From positions 1 through 33,960 of the forward strand of contig CAIVZZ010000007.1 of the NCBI GenBank assembly GCA_903910555.1: 33,960 nt of DNA, written 5' to 3'. The notes under the pieces are model-generated. The model had not been told where the DNA came from. It did no database searches and worked only from the letters and a program-made list of their open reading frames with translations. Made by a program: the position numbers and the translations under genes. Below are positions 32,821 to 33,960 of the stretch, piece by piece. The stretch comes from an uncultured Gemmatimonadota bacterium. GTDB lineage: Bacteria; Gemmatimonadota; Gemmatimonadetes; Gemmatimonadales; Gemmatimonadaceae. The first letter of the stretch is position 1. Each line of letters starts with the position of its first letter.

Positions 32821-33051
32821 GTGACTACTTCAAGTATCGAATGCCTCCGCTGTCGTGCTGCTATGGAGCAAGGGTTCGTAGTGGATCGTGGGCACGGCGA
32901 CGCTCCCGCGGACGTCCTAACATGGGTCGGTGGAGCGCCAGAGTCGAATTGGGTTGGCCACATCAAGACAAAGGGGCACGAGCAACTTCGGCTGACGACG
33001 TATCTTTGCCGCAAATGCGGCTATGTCGAGTTTCGCGGAGTCGCTTCCTAG
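32821..33051 (+). CDS. Integron cassette 1: small zinc-ribbon-like protein
   Basis: 76 residues from GTG 32821, needed to keep the first cysteine pair. Two Cys pairs, CLRC (residues 9-12) and CRKC (about 63-66) in YLCRKCGYVEF, would bind one zinc. The middle has WVGGAPESNWVGHIKTKG. The pattern resembles short bacterial nucleic-acid-binding zinc-ribbon proteins (DUF6487-like), found often as stand-alone small genes. It lies 30 bases after the R' box and ends 18 bases before the next R'' box, as expected for a cassette. No promoter or strong ribosome site was seen. Function unknown. Confidence 0.65.
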   Translation: MTTSSIECLRCRAAMEQGFVVDRGHGDAPADVLTWVGGAPESNWVGHIKTKGHEQLRLTTYLCRKCGYVEFRGVAS

Positions 33052-33069
33052 TGGGTGCGACGCAGGGCA

Positions 33070-33135
33070 GCCTAACGCCAGGTCGTTAAGCAACCACGGC
33101 TCGAGAGTTGACACGTGTCACGTTACACGTTACAT
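33070..33135 (+). other. attC-like site between cassettes 1 and 2 (degenerate right half)
   Basis: R'' GCCTAAC at 33070-33076, with the same GCAGCCTAACGC context as at 32628, then L''-like TTAAGC at 33086-33091. No perfect GTTRRRY follows before the toxin gene; GTTACAC (33122) and GTTACAT (33129) are one-mismatch candidates, and GTTGACA (33107) is another. The right boundary is therefore uncertain. Confidence 0.5.
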
Positions 33136-33136
33136 T
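33108..33136 (+). promoter_or_regulatory. Promoter of the higBA cassette
   Basis: TTGACA (33108-33113) is followed after exactly 17 bases by TACATT (33131-33136), nearly the sigma-70 consensus. The expected transcription start (about 6-7 bases past the -10) falls at or next to the GTG start at 33143, so the toxin message may be leaderless. No ribosome binding site precedes the GTG. Confidence 0.65.
33109..33120. promoter_or_regulatory. Palindromic operator overlapping the higBA -35 box
   Basis: TGACACGTGTCA is a perfect 12-base palindrome that starts inside the -35 hexamer. The position suits autorepression by the HigA antitoxin (helix-turn-helix), known for this family. Downstream ACGTTAC copies (33121-33133) could be secondary sites. 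Confidence 0.5.
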
Positions 33137-33142
33137 TCGTCG

Positions 33143-33424
33143 GTGATCAAGACCTTTGCCGACAAACGCACACGAGATCTGTATCTGACGGGCAAGGCGT
33201 CCCGGTTCCCCGCCGATGTGGCCCGGCGAGCCGCCCGTAAACTCGAGTACGTCGATTTGGCGGTAACCGTGGGCGACCTGAAAGTGCCACCCGGCAATCA
33301 CCTTCACGCGCTCAAGGATGACCGGAAGGGTCAACACGCCATTGCCGTGAACGATCAGTGGCGCATTTGTTTTCGGTTCGTAGACGGGGATGCGTACGAC
33401 GTCGAAGTCTGCGACTACCATTGA
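33143..33424 (+). CDS. higB: HigB-type toxin (integron cassette 2)
   Basis: 93 residues from GTG 33143; the sequence VIKTFADKRTRDLYLTGKAS matches the start of HigB proteins, and a longer in-frame start at 33023 would run into cassette 1 and the attC. The body has FPADVARRAARKLEYVD, LKVPPGNHLHALKDDRKGQHAI and the C-terminal NDQWRICFRF...AYDVEVCDYH. HigB is a RelE-fold mRNA interferase that cuts mRNA at the ribosome. It precedes higA, the usual order for the Hig family, with a 15-base gap. Toxin-antitoxin pairs are common in large cassette arrays and can stabilise them. Confidence 0.9.
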   Translation: MIKTFADKRTRDLYLTGKASRFPADVARRAARKLEYVDLAVTVGDLKVPPGNHLHALKDDRKGQHAIAVNDQWRICFRFVDGDAYDVEVCDYH

Positions 33425-33439
33425 TACTGAGGTGTGATA

Positions 33440-33754
33440 ATGAGTATTCCGAATACCCGACAGCTCAAGCGTCGTCCAACCCATCCCGGTGAGATGCTGA
33501 GCGAAGACTTCATGCCGGACTATGGGCTGACCGTGGCCGGGCTCGCCGAGTCGCTGGGCGTGTCCCGTCAGTCGATCAACGAGCTGTTGCGCGCGCGACG
33601 GGCGGTGAGTCCCGAAATGGCGCTCCGGCTGTCCTGCCTCTTCGGCAACTCGCCGGAGTTCTGGCTGAACGCGCAGCGCGCGGTCGACCTTTGGGATGCC
33701 GCGCAGACGATCAAGGGCGACATGGGACGTATCAAGCGCCTGCGTGTCGCCTAA
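33440..33754 (+). CDS. higA: HigA-type antitoxin (integron cassette 2)
   Basis: 104 residues from ATG 33440, with GAGG at 33429-33432; a GTG at 33434 is less well placed. Opens with RPTHPGEMLSEDFMPDYGLT, then the helix-turn-helix LAESLGVSRQSINELLRARRAVS and the family end FGNSPEFWLNAQRAVDLWDA. It neutralises HigB and represses the promoter. Its TAA stop (33752-33754) lies inside the R'' box GCCTAAC (33749-33755), a frequent arrangement in integron cassettes. Confidence 0.92.
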   Translation: MSIPNTRQLKRRPTHPGEMLSEDFMPDYGLTVAGLAESLGVSRQSINELLRARRAVSPEMALRLSCLFGNSPEFWLNAQRAVDLWDAAQTIKGDMGRIKRLRVA

Positions 33755-33819
33755 CGGGCGGCTGAAGCTGGCGCCGCCGCGAGTCACCGATGCCGATGCA
33801 GCATATCGTTGTACCCGCT
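33749..33819 (+). other. Left half of an attC site, cut off by the insertion sequence
   Basis: R'' GCCTAAC (33749-33755) and L''-like TGAAGC (33763-33768), with a GGCGGC (33757-33762) / GCCGCC (33773-33778) hairpin. No GTTRRRY is found before the insertion sequence begins at 33820 (GTTGTAC near 33809 does not fit). The R' half is therefore either on the far side of the element or absent. Confidence 0.55.
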
Positions 33820-33960
33820 TGCTGTGTACCCCAATTCGACGAGGCACTTTGGGAAGCGTAGGTTCACTTCTCAACGGAGGGTCGTCGGATGGAAACGCAT
33901 CGACGCGGATCGGATGGACGCCGCTATTTCTCGGCTGACTTCAAGCAGGAACAAATTGCA
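33820..33960 (+). mobile_element. 5' end of the same IS3-type insertion sequence (right copy, partial)
   Basis: Inverted copy of 1-140, identical over 140 bases. It starts TGCTGTGTACCCC, 69 bases before the OrfA ATG, and runs off the window. No target duplication can be tested because the far ends are missing. Confidence 0.75.
33889..33960 (+). CDS. Transposase OrfA, N-terminal fragment (right copy, cut by window end)
   Basis: Same 5' coding sequence as the left copy: METHRRGSDGRRYFSADFKQ and four more residues. GGAGG at 33876-33880 lies 8 bases before ATG 33889. See the left copy for the family argument; the two fragments are identical where both are visible. Confidence 0.65.
   Translation, partial: METHRRGSDGRRYFSADFKQEQIA

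Noticed and set aside
33085-33091. GTTAAGC as the R' box of the second attC
   Set aside because: It fits GTTRRRY but lies only 8 bases after R'', leaving no room for the L boxes. It fits better as part of the L'' side.
33086-33874. Minus-strand open frame across the higBA cassette and IS
   Set aside because: It runs antisense through well-supported toxin and antitoxin genes and into the IS leader; no family features.
1-33960. Composite transposon made of two inverted IS copies
   Set aside because: The 33.7 kb between them contains core genes (atp, etf, cstA), and both ends stop at the window edge inside the IS. Contig breakage at a repeat explains this better.

Overview
The window looks like a piece of a GC-rich bacterial chromosome, most likely from Gemmatimonadota or a close relative. 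This is inferred from the gene repertoire, with no marker gene present: secreted carboxypeptidase-regulatory/plug-like proteins, an S9 peptidase with a glycine-rich loop, AtpB and AtpF with signal-peptide-like N-termini, and many GTG/TTG starts. No rRNA, tRNA or CRISPR array was seen.

Layout. (1) 1-140 is the 5' end of an IS3-type insertion sequence on the minus strand; it truncates a membrane TPR protein gene, followed by a small secreted protein. (2) 2208-3801 carries a MoxR ATPase and a BsuPI-domain lipoprotein on the minus strand. (3) 4213-7444 is an atp operon holding only the Fo genes and delta (atpZ-like, atpI-like, atpB, E, F, H). The F1 alpha, gamma, beta and epsilon genes are not next to it, and strong hairpins flank atpE. 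(4) 7491-13752 is a tightly overlapping six-gene operon: ferredoxin, cupin, sugar-phosphate nucleotidyltransferase, Tat-exported GH109-like protein, SSS symporter and GHMP sugar kinase. It reads like a release-import-phosphorylate-activate sugar route. (5) 13826-20282 on the minus strand is cstA, S9 peptidase, ybdD and a carboxypeptidase-regulatory protein, plausibly peptide cleavage and uptake. (6) 20375-25597 holds a secreted hypothetical, a NAD-isocitrate-dehydrogenase-like enzyme, a phosphoesterase, two tandem plug-like secreted paralogues, a GNAT protein and a SprT-like protein. (7) 25677-31443 is an acyl-CoA oxidation block: glutaryl-CoA-type dehydrogenase, SDR, etfB, etfA and a membrane FeS oxidoreductase (EtfD type) that passes electrons to quinone.

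(8) 31524-33819 is the most notable part: an integron. An IntI-type tyrosine recombinase is followed, on the SAME strand and downstream of its 3' end, by attC-like sites and two cassettes (a small zinc-ribbon protein; a HigB-HigA toxin-antitoxin pair). This is the unusual inverse orientation. The toxin-antitoxin cassette carries its own near-consensus promoter overlapped by a palindrome. The last attC has only its left half before a second, inverted copy of the same IS starts at 33820.

Both window ends stop inside the same IS, with 140 bp of perfect inverted identity. The window is therefore probably a contig broken at a multicopy IS, and the array may continue beyond it. Three unrelated genes carry in-CDS arrays of related 7-bp tandem repeats.
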